Shown here in pieces: positions 39,099-48,591 of a DNA stretch of 64,000 nt (the first letter of the stretch is position 1; each line of letters opens with the position of its first letter). The notes beneath the pieces are model-generated. The model ran no database searches, had not been told where the DNA came from, and was given only the letters and a program-made list of their open reading frames with translations. Both the position numbers and the translations under genes were made by a program. The stretch is taken from NCBI GenBank assembly GCA_014192545.1, contig BJHL01000010.1:1-64000 (forward strand), read 5' to 3'. Source of the DNA: Phycisphaerae bacterium (lineage in GTDB: Bacteria > Planctomycetota > Phycisphaerae > Phycisphaerales > UBA1924).

Positions 39099-40163
39099 AT
39101 GCGCGTTCTCATCACCGACGATTCCGCCTTCATGCGCAAAGCCCTCGCCGCTTTGCTCTCATCTGACAAATCCATCCAAGTCGTCGACACCGCCCACAAC
39201 GGCGAAGACGCCCTGAAGAAAATCGCGCTGCACAAGCCCGACGTCGTCACCCTCGATCTCGAAATGCCCGTGATGGACGGCCTCACCTGCCTCTCCAAAA
39301 TTCGCCTGCTGCCTGAGCCACGCCCCGCCGTACTCGTCTGCAGCACCCTCACCGTCGCCGGCAGCCAACACGCCCTCAAGGCCCTGCGCCTGGGCGCAAC
39401 CGACGTCATCTGCAAAGAGCCCGACCAGATCGGCGCAGGCAACGAAAAAACCAAAAAAGACATCATCGCCCGCATCAAAGCGATTGCTCCCAGCAGCAAA
39501 GCCGCCAGTCTTAAACCCGCATCGCCCACCGCCAAGCCCATCGTGCGCGAGTGGCACCACGCTGGCAACACTTTCGACATCATCGTCATAGGCAGCAGCA
39601 CGGGCGGCCCGCCCGTGCTCGAATCCATCCTCACCCCCATCCCAGTTGATCTCGCTGCTCCCATCGTCGTCGCCCAGCACATGCCCGCCCTCTTCACCAA
39701 GAGCATGTCGCAGCGCCTCAACGAAGTCTGCAAAATCCGCGTCCAGCACGCCGAAAACGATTGCCTGCTCGAACCTGGAGTCGCCTACATCACCCAAGGC
39801 GGCAAGCACTCGCGCGTTCACAAAATGGCCGGCAACAAATTCCGCCTCGAAATCAGCCCCAAACCCGAAACCGCCCTCTATAAGCCCTCCATCAACGAGC
39901 TCTACGCATCCGCCGCCTGCGCCCGCGAACGCGTCCTCGCAATCCAACTCACCGGCATGGGCGACGACGGCGCAGTCGGCGGCAAACAACTCTTCAGCGC
40001 AGGCGGCACGCTCCTCGCGCAGCTGGGTGAAACCTGCGCCGTCTACGGCATGCCCAAAGCCATCGTCGAAGGTGGCATGGCCGCCGCCGCCTTGACGCCC
40101 AAAGAACTCGCCGACGCACTCATTTCCATCTGCCCCAGTGCTCTCGCCAGCAAAGCCGCATAA
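39099..40163 (+). CDS. cheB: Chemotaxis response regulator methylesterase CheB
   Basis: CheB removes methyl groups from receptor glutamates, opposing CheR. The 354-aa protein has a receiver domain (residues 1-120; acidic pocket D7/D8, phospho-acceptor D53 in TLDLEMPVMDG) and a C-terminal methylesterase domain from about 158 with the catalytic triad Ser167 (GSSTGGP), His194 (QHMP) and Asp290 (GMGDDG). The frame is open from 38652; ATG 39099 starts the receiver and has GGAAG upstream. It is the first gene of cheB-W-R-A-X-Y. Confidence 0.97.
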   Translation: MRVLITDDSAFMRKALAALLSSDKSIQVVDTAHNGEDALKKIALHKPDVVTLDLEMPVMDGLTCLSKIRLLPEPRPAVLVCSTLTVAGSQHALKALRLGATDVICKEPDQIGAGNEKTKKDIIARIKAIAPSSKAASLKPASPTAKPIVREWHHAGNTFDIIVIGSSTGGPPVLESILTPIPVDLAAPIVVAQHMPALFTKSMSQRLNEVCKIRVQHAENDCLLEPGVAYITQGGKHSRVHKMAGNKFRLEISPKPETALYKPSINELYASAACARERVLAIQLTGMGDDGAVGGKQLFSAGGTLLAQLGETCAVYGMPKAIVEGGMAAAALTPKELADALISICPSALASKAA

Positions 40164-40344
40164 TCACGTGCGCCTTTGCTCGCCGTTCCGTCTGCAACGA
40201 GCCATAACGTCCACGCCGTCATCTCCCCGCCTATGGCGTGCTCCGCCCGGTGCTTCTTCGTGAAGTCGCCCGCAGAAATCGTCGAAATCACACCCGCTGC
40301 AATCCGCAGCAATTCAAGTCACTCGCCATGGAAGGAAACGGCAT

Positions 40345-40842
40345 ATGGCTACGCAAGCAAATTGGACCGAAGGAACCACCAACACCGGCGCGACGCAGCT
40401 CCAGCTCGTCACGTTCGAAGTCGCCAACGAAGAGTTCGCCGTTGATATCTTGGCCGTCCAAGAAATCAACCGCATGATGGAGCTCACGCGCGTCCCGCAG
40501 AGCCCCGCCGAAGTCGAAGGTGTCATCAACCTCCGCGGCAAAATCATTCCCGTCATCGACCTGCGTCGCAAGTTCGGCATGACCGAAACCCAAAAGAGCG
40601 ACGCCTCCCGCATCATCGTCGTCGAAGTGCACAAGCGCGTGATCGGCTTCATCGTCGATCGCGTCCACGAAGTCCTGCGCATCAGCAGCGACATCGTCGA
40701 ACCCGCCCCCGCCATGGTTTGCAGCATCGATAGCGAATTCATCGCAGGCGTCGGCAAACTCCAAGACCGCCTCATCATTCTGCTCGACATCGCCAAGCTC
40801 TTCGCCAATCACGCGCAGAACGACGCGGCCAAAGCGGCGTAA
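40345..40842 (+). CDS. cheW: Chemotaxis coupling protein CheW
   Basis: CheW links receptors to the kinase CheA. The 165-aa product is a single CheW SH3-like domain: LVTFEVANEEFAVDILAVQE, RVPQSPAEVEGVINLRGKII, PVIDLRRKFGM and IGFIVDRVHEVLRI are the expected blocks. An N-terminal ~18-residue Thr-rich lead precedes it. ATG 40345 has GGAAGGA upstream. A ~180-nt gap from cheB contains no obvious element. Confidence 0.96.
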   Translation: MATQANWTEGTTNTGATQLQLVTFEVANEEFAVDILAVQEINRMMELTRVPQSPAEVEGVINLRGKIIPVIDLRRKFGMTETQKSDASRIIVVEVHKRVIGFIVDRVHEVLRISSDIVEPAPAMVCSIDSEFIAGVGKLQDRLIILLDIAKLFANHAQNDAAKAA

Positions 40843-40933
40843 CTCACGATGCCTTTCGAGCACTGGACCGAAGAAGCCCTGACGCATCTTCGCACTTTTC
40901 TTCTTTACACGCTGACAGGATTCGGAGACGCGC

Positions 40934-41788
40934 ATGGGCATCGCAATGAGCGACAAACAGTTTGGTGACCTTCGCAAAATTATCTACACCCGCAGCGGCA
41001 TTCACTTCCCCGACAACAAGAAGTACGTGCTCGAATCCCGCCTTGGCTCGCGCTTGCAGGAACTCGAACTCGAAAACTTCGAAGACTACATCGCCTTCCT
41101 CACCATGGGACCCTACCAGCAGGACGAGTTCCAGGAAATGTTCAATCGCATCACCATCAACGAAACCAGCTTCTTCCGCAACGAGCCGCAGCTCGATGTC
41201 TTCGAAAAGCAAGTCCTCCCCGAACTCTTGGAAGCTCGCAAATCCACGAAGCGCCTTCGCATCTGGAGCGCCGCCTGCAGCAGCGGCGAAGAACCCTACA
41301 CCCTCGCCATTCAAATCCATCGCTGCCTGGGCCTGCGCGCCGCCGACTGGAAAATCGAAATCGTCGGCTGCGACATCTCCGAAAAAGTCCTCGAAATCGC
41401 GCAAACCGGCGTCTACACCGACTACGCCATGCGCACCACGCCAACTCTGATCAAGACCCGCTACTTCAAGCAAGACGGCCAGCAGTGGCTGATTGACGAG
41501 CAGATCAAGAAGATGGTCAACTTCCAGTTGCACAATCTCAAAGATCGCCTGGGCGCCAAGCGCTTCGGCACCTTCGACGTCATCTTTTGCCGCAACGTCA
41601 TGATCTACTTCGATGATGCCATGAAGGACACCGTCGTGCAGTGCTTCAGCGATCAACTCGCCGCCGATGGCACGCTCTTCATCGGTCACAGCGAAAACAT
41701 CCGCACCAGCAATCAGTTCGCCGCCATGCCCATTGCCCAGGGCTTCTGCTACCGCAAGGTCAAAGCAGTAACGAAATTAGCCGCTTAA
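40934..41788 (+). CDS. cheR: Chemotaxis protein methyltransferase CheR
   Basis: CheR methylates receptor glutamates with SAM. The 284-aa protein has the helical N-terminal domain (about 1-75, FGDLRKIIYTRSGIHFPDNK) and the SAM-binding domain: WSAACSSGEEPYTLAI, IVGCDISEKVLEIAQTGVY, and FDVIFCRNVMIYFDDAMKD. ATG 40934 has GGAG upstream; ATG 40946 is an alternative. No receptor gene is in the window. Confidence 0.97.
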   Translation: MGIAMSDKQFGDLRKIIYTRSGIHFPDNKKYVLESRLGSRLQELELENFEDYIAFLTMGPYQQDEFQEMFNRITINETSFFRNEPQLDVFEKQVLPELLEARKSTKRLRIWSAACSSGEEPYTLAIQIHRCLGLRAADWKIEIVGCDISEKVLEIAQTGVYTDYAMRTTPTLIKTRYFKQDGQQWLIDEQIKKMVNFQLHNLKDRLGAKRFGTFDVIFCRNVMIYFDDAMKDTVVQCFSDQLAADGTLFIGHSENIRTSNQFAAMPIAQGFCYRKVKAVTKLAA

Positions 41789-41806
41789 TCACAAAGGGAG
41801 TCAACC

Positions 41807-44065
41807 GTGCCTGCAGGCTTTGATCAAGAGATTGTGCAAGACTTCCTGACTGAGTCAGGTGAATTGCTTGGCTTGCTCGAGGGCGACCTGCTCGTGCTCG
41901 AGTCCACGCCTCGCGATCCTGAACTGCTCAACAAGGTTTTTCGCGCTTTGCACACCATTAAAGGCAGCGCGAGCTTCCTGCAACTTACCAATCTCGTCAC
42001 CATCGCTCACGCCGCCGAAAGCGCACTCAACGCCGCCCGCAATGGCGTCATCGTCGTGGGCCCCGCGATGATGAACCTGCTGCTCGACGCAGTTGACATC
42101 CTCAAAACCCACATGAGCCAGCTCGCAGCGGCAGAAGAACTCTCAGTTCCCCGCGCCGACCTTGTCGCCCAACTCGCCGAAATCGGCGAAGGAAAATCAA
42201 ACATCAACGCCGCGCACACCGCCGCGCACGTACCCGCAACACCCACGCCCGCAGCACAAGCACCGCAACAAACCAAACCCACCACACCAACGTCAACCAA
42301 CTCCACCAGTGTGCGCAAACTCGAACTCGGCCCAGGCAAAGCCGACCTGCTCGATTACCTCGTCGCCGATCTCGACGAAACCATGGGCAAGGTGCAAGCC
42401 AGTCTCGACGCCCTCGCCGGCGCCAAAGATGTCACCACATCCGCGCAGTCTCTCTCCGACACCTGCGAACAACTGGGACGCTGCGTCGATTTCTTCGAAC
42501 ACAGCCAAATGGGCCAAATTGCTCAGGCCATGGCCAAAGCCGCCGGCAAACTCACCACCAGGCAAGATGCTCTCCAAAGCGTCATGCCCCACCTGCGCTC
42601 ACTCTGCGAACTCGTCAACGTGCAAGCCCTGGGCATCAAGGCCGGCGAAGTCCGCGAAGTCACCGCCGACGAAGTCTTGGATCAACTCGAAGTCGCTTCC
42701 ACCGGCGCATCCGCGGTAACTCCCGCGCCATCCGCACCACTCGGCGAGCCTCCTCACGAGCCCGTTCACGAACCTCACCCCCTCGCCCAGCCCGCCGACG
42801 AAGCACAGCCGCAAGTCGCACCCGACGCCAAAACTCCCGACGCCAAAGCCGAAAAGCACGACACCAAAACCGTCGAGAACACCATCCGCGTCGAAATCGG
42901 TCGCCTCGAATCACTCATGAATCTCGTGGGTGAACTGGTCCTCCAGAAGAACCGCATCGGCGCCCTCACGCGCCGCGCCGCCAGCACAACCATCGCCGAT
43001 GTCGAACTCACCGAGGCCTTCACCGCCGCTGCCGGGACTCTTGACCGAGTCACCAGCGACATCCAACTCGCCGTCATGCGCACCCGCATGCAGCCCCTCG
43101 AAAAACTCTTCGGCCGCTACCCGCGCCTCATCCGCGACCTCGCGAGCAAGACCGGCAAGAAAATCCAACTCATCATCGAAGGTGGCGACACCGAAGTTGA
43201 CAAAAGCGTCATCGAGGAACTGGGCGATCCGCTCATCCACTTGCTCCGCAATAGTTGCGACCATGGCCTCGAACTGCCCGAAGATCGCGTCAAATCAGGC
43301 AAACCCGAAACCGGCATCCTCACCCTGCGCGCCAGCCACGAAGGCAGCCACGTCCGCGTCATGGTCATCGACGACGGCCGAGGCCTATCCCGCGAACGCA
43401 TCTGCAAGAAAGCCGTCGAACGCGGCCTCGTCACGCAAGAACAAGTCGCTGCCCTCTCTGATCGCGAAGTCTGGAGCTTCATCTTCGAAGCTGGCTTCAG
43501 CACCGCCGAAAAAGTCAGCGACCTCTCCGGTCGCGGCGTAGGAATGGATGTGGTCCGCACCAACATCCAAAAGCTCAAAGGTTCCATCGACCTCTCCAGC
43601 GAGTTCGGCAAAGGCACCACCATCAGCATCACCATCCCGCTCACCGTCGCCATTCTCCCCGCCATGATGGTCGGCGTCGGCTCCGAAATCTACGCCCTCC
43701 CCTTGGGCAGCATCCTTGAAATCGTCCGCCCACAACCCGAGCAGGTCAACAGCATCGGCGGCCACTCCGTCATGCGACTGCGCGACTCGGTTCTCCCCCT
43801 CGTCGATGCCGCCGACCTCTTCGACCAACCTGCAGACAAACGCGTTGACAGTCTGTTCGTCGTCGTCCTCCAACAACACGAAAAACGCGTAGGCCTCAAA
43901 GTCACGCGACTCATCGGTCAGCAAGAAGTTGTTATCAAAGCCCTCGACGAAGCAGGCGCAAGTTCAACGCCTCGCGCCGTCAGCGGCGCCACCGTTCGTG
44001 ACGATGGCGGCGTCAGTTTGATCGTTGATGTGGACCGCCTCATCACAATGGCCGAAGGTAGATAA
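41807..44065 (+). CDS. cheA: Chemotaxis histidine kinase CheA
   Basis: CheA is the receptor-controlled kinase that phosphorylates CheY and CheB. The 752-aa protein has an N-terminal Hpt domain with phospho-His49 (RALHTIKGSASFL), a long linker with a second helical segment (about 180-295), the dimerisation helices from ~355 (LESLMNLVGELVLQKNRI), the ATPase domain with HLLRNSCDHGLELPEDR (N box, ~478), DDGRGLSRERI (~522) and GRGVGMDVVRTNI (~575), and a C-terminal CheW-like domain (~605-750). GTG 41807 is the start, with GGGAG upstream. A clear CheY-binding P2 domain is not recognised. Confidence 0.97.
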   Translation: MPAGFDQEIVQDFLTESGELLGLLEGDLLVLESTPRDPELLNKVFRALHTIKGSASFLQLTNLVTIAHAAESALNAARNGVIVVGPAMMNLLLDAVDILKTHMSQLAAAEELSVPRADLVAQLAEIGEGKSNINAAHTAAHVPATPTPAAQAPQQTKPTTPTSTNSTSVRKLELGPGKADLLDYLVADLDETMGKVQASLDALAGAKDVTTSAQSLSDTCEQLGRCVDFFEHSQMGQIAQAMAKAAGKLTTRQDALQSVMPHLRSLCELVNVQALGIKAGEVREVTADEVLDQLEVASTGASAVTPAPSAPLGEPPHEPVHEPHPLAQPADEAQPQVAPDAKTPDAKAEKHDTKTVENTIRVEIGRLESLMNLVGELVLQKNRIGALTRRAASTTIADVELTEAFTAAAGTLDRVTSDIQLAVMRTRMQPLEKLFGRYPRLIRDLASKTGKKIQLIIEGGDTEVDKSVIEELGDPLIHLLRNSCDHGLELPEDRVKSGKPETGILTLRASHEGSHVRVMVIDDGRGLSRERICKKAVERGLVTQEQVAALSDREVWSFIFEAGFSTAEKVSDLSGRGVGMDVVRTNIQKLKGSIDLSSEFGKGTTISITIPLTVAILPAMMVGVGSEIYALPLGSILEIVRPQPEQVNSIGGHSVMRLRDSVLPLVDAADLFDQPADKRVDSLFVVVLQQHEKRVGLKVTRLIGQQEVVIKALDEAGASSTPRAVSGATVRDDGGVSLIVDVDRLITMAEGR

Positions 44066-44166
44066 ATCAGCAGCGTTATGTAGTCGTTTCATAACTCACG
44101 CAGTTTCGAGCAAGATCAGGTCAGTCAATCAAGCACCCCGCACCATCGTCAAGGAGCAGACAGCCC

Positions 44167-44679
44167 ATGGACCCGATGTTCATCAAACCCTTCATCGCCA
44201 GCATCCAAAACGTCTTCTCGACGATGATGCAACTCCAAGTCACCGTCAAAGAACCCTTCGTCAAGAAGGACAGCAATCCCTGCCACGATGTCTCGGGCAT
44301 CATCGGCATGAGCGGCGACGTCCAAGGCAGTGTCATCCTCTCCTTACCCCAAAAGACCGCTGAAAACGTCGTCGCCCTCTTCGCTGGCTGCCCCATGCAA
44401 CTCGGCACGCCCGACTTCGCCGACGCCATCGGTGAACTCGTCAACATGGTCAGCGGCGGCGCAAAAGCCATGTTCAAAGACAAGAGAGTCTCCATCAGTT
44501 GCCCCAGCGTCATCATCGGCGGCAACCACCACGTCGCTCGCCAGAGCGACATCCCCTGCGTCGTCATCCCCTGCACCACTGACTGCGGCGATGTCTACAT
44601 CGAAGTCATGATCAAGCCCGCCTCCGTCAGCTCGCCCGCCAAAACCGTTGCTGCCACGGCCCACCCCGCCAAAGCCTAA
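44167..44679 (+). CDS. cheX: CheX-type CheY-P phosphatase
   Basis: CheX-family phosphatases dephosphorylate CheY-P. The 170-aa product contains the diagnostic ExxN motif in FADAIGELVNMVSGGAKAMF (Glu90, Asn93), preceded by IIGMSGDVQGSVILSLPQKT. One motif copy, as in CheX, rather than the two of CheC. A second, degenerate half may be TDCGDVYIEVMIKP. Placement between cheA and cheY fits. ATG 44167 follows AAGGAG. Confidence 0.9.
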   Translation: MDPMFIKPFIASIQNVFSTMMQLQVTVKEPFVKKDSNPCHDVSGIIGMSGDVQGSVILSLPQKTAENVVALFAGCPMQLGTPDFADAIGELVNMVSGGAKAMFKDKRVSISCPSVIIGGNHHVARQSDIPCVVIPCTTDCGDVYIEVMIKPASVSSPAKTVAATAHPAKA

Positions 44680-44758
44680 TCCTCTCCCGTTGTTTTACCA
44701 AAGCTCGCTCGCTATTGCGACGACATTCCTCACACGACAGCACATCAGGAAATGAACC

Positions 44759-45139
44759 ATGCGGATTCTCCTCGTAGACGATTCCAAAACAATGCGAAAC
44801 ATCCAAAAGGCTGTTCTCGCGCAACTCGGTCACACCGAAATCCTCGAAGCTTGCGACGGTCAAGACGCCCTCAGCAAGGCCCCGGCCTTCCGCGCCGACC
44901 TCATGCTGGTTGACTGGAACATGCCCAACATGGACGGCCTCACCTTCGTCAAGGCCTGGCGTAGCAACAACAAAACCACGCCCATCATCATGGTTACGAC
45001 TGAAGCCGAAAAGAGCCGCGTCATCGAAGCCATCAAAGCCGGCGTCAACAATTACGTCGTCAAGCCCTTCACGCCTGACCTCCTCAGCCAACGCATCCAA
45101 GAAACCCTCGCCAAGTGCGGCCAATCCGCTGCGGCTTGA
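44759..45139 (+). CDS. cheY: Chemotaxis response regulator CheY
   Basis: A stand-alone 126-aa receiver that would bind the flagellar switch when phosphorylated. The acidic pocket is D7/D8 (LLVDDSKTMR), phospho-acceptor Asp52 (MLVDWNMPNMDG), Thr80 (MVTTEAEK) and Lys102 (VVKPFTPDLL). ATG 44759 is preceded by AGGAA. It is the last gene of the chemotaxis cluster. Confidence 0.96.
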   Translation: MRILLVDDSKTMRNIQKAVLAQLGHTEILEACDGQDALSKAPAFRADLMLVDWNMPNMDGLTFVKAWRSNNKTTPIIMVTTEAEKSRVIEAIKAGVNNYVVKPFTPDLLSQRIQETLAKCGQSAAA

Positions 45140-45149
45140 TCCTCCGACG

Positions 45150-45177
45150 CCGGACCTGAGGCTCTGCGAAGGTCCGG
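45150..45177 (+). terminator. Hairpin after cheY
   Basis: CCGGACCT-N12-AGGTCCGG is a perfect 8-bp stem 11 nt after the cheY stop. No T-run follows, so termination is uncertain; it could be a Rho-linked or 3'-protective hairpin. Confidence 0.4.
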
Positions 45178-45396
45178 ATCGAACAACCAGCCGCGCACAA
45201 AACAAATGCAATCCGTGCGGCAACGGGTCGAAGGAACCCCACGTTTCCAACGCGGCTCCATCTTCTTCCAACTCTGCAACTGCTCTGCACACAATCAGTG
45301 CATCCGCACTAAGTCCAGTCCAATCAGTGGGTGGGAACATCTGACAACCGCGCGAACCCTGTCTGTTCGCTGCCGAGGACCCAGGAGCCTCGCGTC

Positions 45397-46965
45397 ATGT
45401 CTGCATCGGAGGAACATTCCGCGCACACCAGCCTCGAGCGTCTCATCCGCGTCGAAATCGCCGCCGACCGCCTCGAAGCCTCGCTGTATCTCGCGCCGAA
45501 TATCTCGCCCGACCTGCTCATCGACGCATATCTCCACATGCGCCTCGATCAAGCCGGCATCATCCGCAACGCTGAGCGCGACGCTGGCGTCCGCTGGATC
45601 ATCCGCGAATACCTCGACAGAGCCGCCGAAGAACTCCGCCGCACCGTCATCACCGGCACCCCGCCCCAACACGGCGTCGACGCCAAACTCGAAATCATCC
45701 CGCCAGCGGCCGGTGACACCGCAAACACGCCAAGCACGCAAGACGCCGCAGCGAACGCCACCACCGACCCCTACGCCCGCACCCAAGTCAACTGGGTCGC
45801 CGCAGGCACCGTCGTCGCCCGCATCATTCCCGCCAAGCACGGTCGCGATGGCGTCAACGTCCTAGGCGAAGCCATCCCCGCCAATCCCGCTCGCGCAATA
45901 AATCCTCGCCTCGATGACTTCCTGCAACTCAACGCCAACGGCGACATCATCGCCCTCCGCACTGGCAAGCTCATCCACAAGAATAACTCCCTCCGCCTCG
46001 ACAACACCATCACCATCACAGGCAACGTCGACTTCTCCACAAGCAACGTCGTCTTCCCAGGCAACGTCATCATCGAAAGAGGCGTCCGCGACTGCTTCAA
46101 GGTCGAAGCCAAAGGCGACATCACCGTGCGCGATCTCGTTGACGCTGCCACGCTCATCGCCGACGGCTCCATCACGCTCGAGCAAGGCATCGCCGCTCGC
46201 GAAAAAGGTTCCGTCACCGCCGGTCGCGACCTCGCCGCGAAGTACATGACCAACGTCCGCGCCACCGCCGCCCGCGACGCTCGCATCATCAAAGAACTCA
46301 ACAACTGCGAACTGCACGTCGGCCGCCGGCTTACCGCCCCCACCTGCTGCGTCGTGCGCGGACATATCACCACCGCCATGGAATGCGAACTAGGCGAACT
46401 AGGCTGCGAAGGTGGCGGCACAACCATCGTCACCATCGGCGAATCAAGCTCCCTCACCGCCATCATCGCTCGCCTCGCCACGACGCAAGACCAGCTCGAT
46501 CGTCGCCTCGACCACGACAAAAAAAAACTCGACGAACTCCGCAGCGTCAAAAGTCTCGCCGCCTCTCACGCTGAACAACTCACCCAGCTTCAGTTCAATT
46601 TCAACCGAAGCTCGGGCTCGATGAAAAACCTCGTCAAGGCCGTCACTCGCGTCTCGCAATTGATCGCCCTGCACACCCACCACCAACTCACCGTCCAAAA
46701 CAAAATTCACCCCGGCGCCCAAGTTCGCATGGGCAAGTGGACCTGCGAATTCACCAAGCCTCTCGTGGGCCCCGTCCGCATCAGCACCGACGGCGAAGCC
46801 ATGCCCGTCATCAAGAATCTCCTGACAGGCGCCGAAACCCCCGCCAACAAACTCGCTCGTGTCCACAGCCAATCCGCCGAAGAAAGCATCCGCACCCTGA
46901 CCCGCAAACTAGGCCTCGACTTCGACGCCATCGCCACCGTCGCCGCCGCCATGCGAGCCGCCTGA
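45397..46965 (+). CDS. fapA: FapA (DUF342) family protein
   Basis: A 522-aa protein of the DUF342/FapA family, proposed to act in flagellar or polymer assembly in several bacteria. The central part is a right-handed beta-helix-like run (about 150-360): FSTSNVVFPGNVIIERGVRD, KGDITVRDLVDAATLIADGS, AREKGSVTAGRDLAAKYMTN, CCVVRGHITTAMECELGELG. A coiled coil (about 365-430) follows, with DQLDRRLDHDKKKLDELRS. ATG 45397 is chosen; the frame starts with a GTG at 45331. Its place after cheY supports a motility link. Confidence 0.85.
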   Translation: MSASEEHSAHTSLERLIRVEIAADRLEASLYLAPNISPDLLIDAYLHMRLDQAGIIRNAERDAGVRWIIREYLDRAAEELRRTVITGTPPQHGVDAKLEIIPPAAGDTANTPSTQDAAANATTDPYARTQVNWVAAGTVVARIIPAKHGRDGVNVLGEAIPANPARAINPRLDDFLQLNANGDIIALRTGKLIHKNNSLRLDNTITITGNVDFSTSNVVFPGNVIIERGVRDCFKVEAKGDITVRDLVDAATLIADGSITLEQGIAAREKGSVTAGRDLAAKYMTNVRATAARDARIIKELNNCELHVGRRLTAPTCCVVRGHITTAMECELGELGCEGGGTTIVTIGESSSLTAIIARLATTQDQLDRRLDHDKKKLDELRSVKSLAASHAEQLTQLQFNFNRSSGSMKNLVKAVTRVSQLIALHTHHQLTVQNKIHPGAQVRMGKWTCEFTKPLVGPVRISTDGEAMPVIKNLLTGAETPANKLARVHSQSAEESIRTLTRKLGLDFDAIATVAAAMRAA

Positions 46966-47060
46966 ATCACGCTTGCCCCCGGCCCTACCATTCACCCAGC
47001 GGACACTGCGTCTGGCCCGCGTGGCTAGCCCCGCTTTCTCGTCTCAAGATTGGGTGCTTG

Positions 47061-48458
47061 ATGCCTGTGCGGAAGCCACATCGCTCGTTTGTCGTCCCGC
47101 TCACCGCCTTTGCAGGTGTCGTCGCGCTGGTTACTGCCGCCGCCGCCACCACCGCCCTCGCCCTCCAAACCGCACCAGCCCCCACACCCAAGCCAACTCC
47201 CACTCAAACCCCCGCGCCAACTCCCACTCCAGCCCAAGTCGAACAGCGCGAAACCGAACTCACCCTCAAAGACGGTCAAAAAGTAACCGGCGTCCTCGTC
47301 TCGCAAGACGCCGCCAACGTCGTCCTCAATATCCAAGGCGTCCGCACCACGTTCGCCATGAACCAGGTCGCGCGCCTCACCGACCTGCCCACCATCGCCG
47401 AACGCTACCAGCGCTTCCACGCCAACACCCCCGACGAAGACGTCGAAGGCCTCCTCAAACTCGCCCGCTGGCTGCACGAACGCAAACGCTACGACCTCGC
47501 CTTGATCGAAGTTGGCCGCGCCCTCAAAGCCGAACCCGACCACCCCGGCGCCAACCAACTCAAAATCGTTCTCGACGAACAACTCAAACTCGAAGGCCTC
47601 ACGCCTGCCCCCGCCCAGCCCAAAGAGCCTCGCGTCCGCCCCTTGGCCCCGCGCGACGCCATGGACGATTTCCCTCTCCTCTCAGACGAACAAATCAATC
47701 TCATCCGCGTCTTCGAGGTCGATCTCAAAGACCCGCCGCGCATGATCATCCCCCGCGCCGCCGTCGAACAGTTCATGACCAAATACGCCGGCCAACTCGT
47801 CCAAGGCCGGGGCCAAGTCCCAACCACGCCCGAAGGCCGCGAGCAGTTCCTCCGCCAAAAGCCCGCCGAAATCCTCGCCTGGTTCTTCGATCTCCGCGCC
47901 CGCGAGTTCTACGAACGCGTCGAAGTGCAAGAAAACCCCCGCGGCATGCGTCAATTCATCGATGATGTCCACCGCACTTGGCTCATCAACGCCTGCTCCA
48001 CCACCAAATGCCATGGCGGCGAAGAAGCCGGCCGCCTCTTCCTCTACACCCGCAAACCCAACAACGCCCGCTCCGCCTACACCAACTTCCTCATCTTGGA
48101 CCGCTTCCGCACCACCGAAGGCGGCGGCCTCATCGACTACGCCGAACCAGGCCGCAGCCCCCTCCTCCACATGGGCCTGCCCCGCAACAAAGCCCTCTTC
48201 AAACACCCCGAAGTTGGCGGCCTCGGCCGCGTCTGGAAGCCCACCTTCGACAGCGAAGACGACCCCAAATTCCGCGCCGCCGTCTCATGGATCCAATCCA
48301 TGTACGAAAATCGCTCGGGCTACCCCATCGAATACACCCCGCCCGTCCCCGGCCCGCTGCAAACCGCCCCAGGCGACCGCAACCCCAAGCTCGCCGACCC
48401 GTCCGCCGACCCGTCCAAGGACGCGCCCAAGCCCACACCCCCTCCCCAGCCCCGTTGA
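47061..48458 (+). CDS. Exported protein with CX4CH motif
   Basis: A 465-aa exported protein of unknown function. An N-terminal signal or anchor helix (VVPLTAFAGVVALVTAAAAT) is followed by a Pro/Thr linker, an SH3-like beta domain (about 63-105, LTLKDGQKVTGVLVSQDAAN), a TPR-like helical pair (about 110-175, RYDLALIEVGRALKAEPDHP), and a C-terminal domain containing C312-STTK-C317-H318-GG. CX4CH is a rarer c-type heme-binding form, and the HGG context resembles planctomycete cytochrome-like domains, but a disulphide or zinc role is possible. ATG 47061 is chosen before the signal. It ends in a Pro/Asp/Lys tail. Confidence 0.75.
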   Translation: MPVRKPHRSFVVPLTAFAGVVALVTAAAATTALALQTAPAPTPKPTPTQTPAPTPTPAQVEQRETELTLKDGQKVTGVLVSQDAANVVLNIQGVRTTFAMNQVARLTDLPTIAERYQRFHANTPDEDVEGLLKLARWLHERKRYDLALIEVGRALKAEPDHPGANQLKIVLDEQLKLEGLTPAPAQPKEPRVRPLAPRDAMDDFPLLSDEQINLIRVFEVDLKDPPRMIIPRAAVEQFMTKYAGQLVQGRGQVPTTPEGREQFLRQKPAEILAWFFDLRAREFYERVEVQENPRGMRQFIDDVHRTWLINACSTTKCHGGEEAGRLFLYTRKPNNARSAYTNFLILDRFRTTEGGGLIDYAEPGRSPLLHMGLPRNKALFKHPEVGGLGRVWKPTFDSEDDPKFRAAVSWIQSMYENRSGYPIEYTPPVPGPLQTAPGDRNPKLADPSADPSKDAPKPTPPPQPR

Positions 48459-48591
48459 CTCGGTCCTACAGTCGCGACCCCAGCCGTAACCGCGTCTCAC
48501 CGCGCGCGTGACGAGCGTGACAACCGAGTTACCTTGCCATTATCCATTGGTCAGACCCCTGACCCCTCAGTGTGCGTAGAGAAGGATTGCC

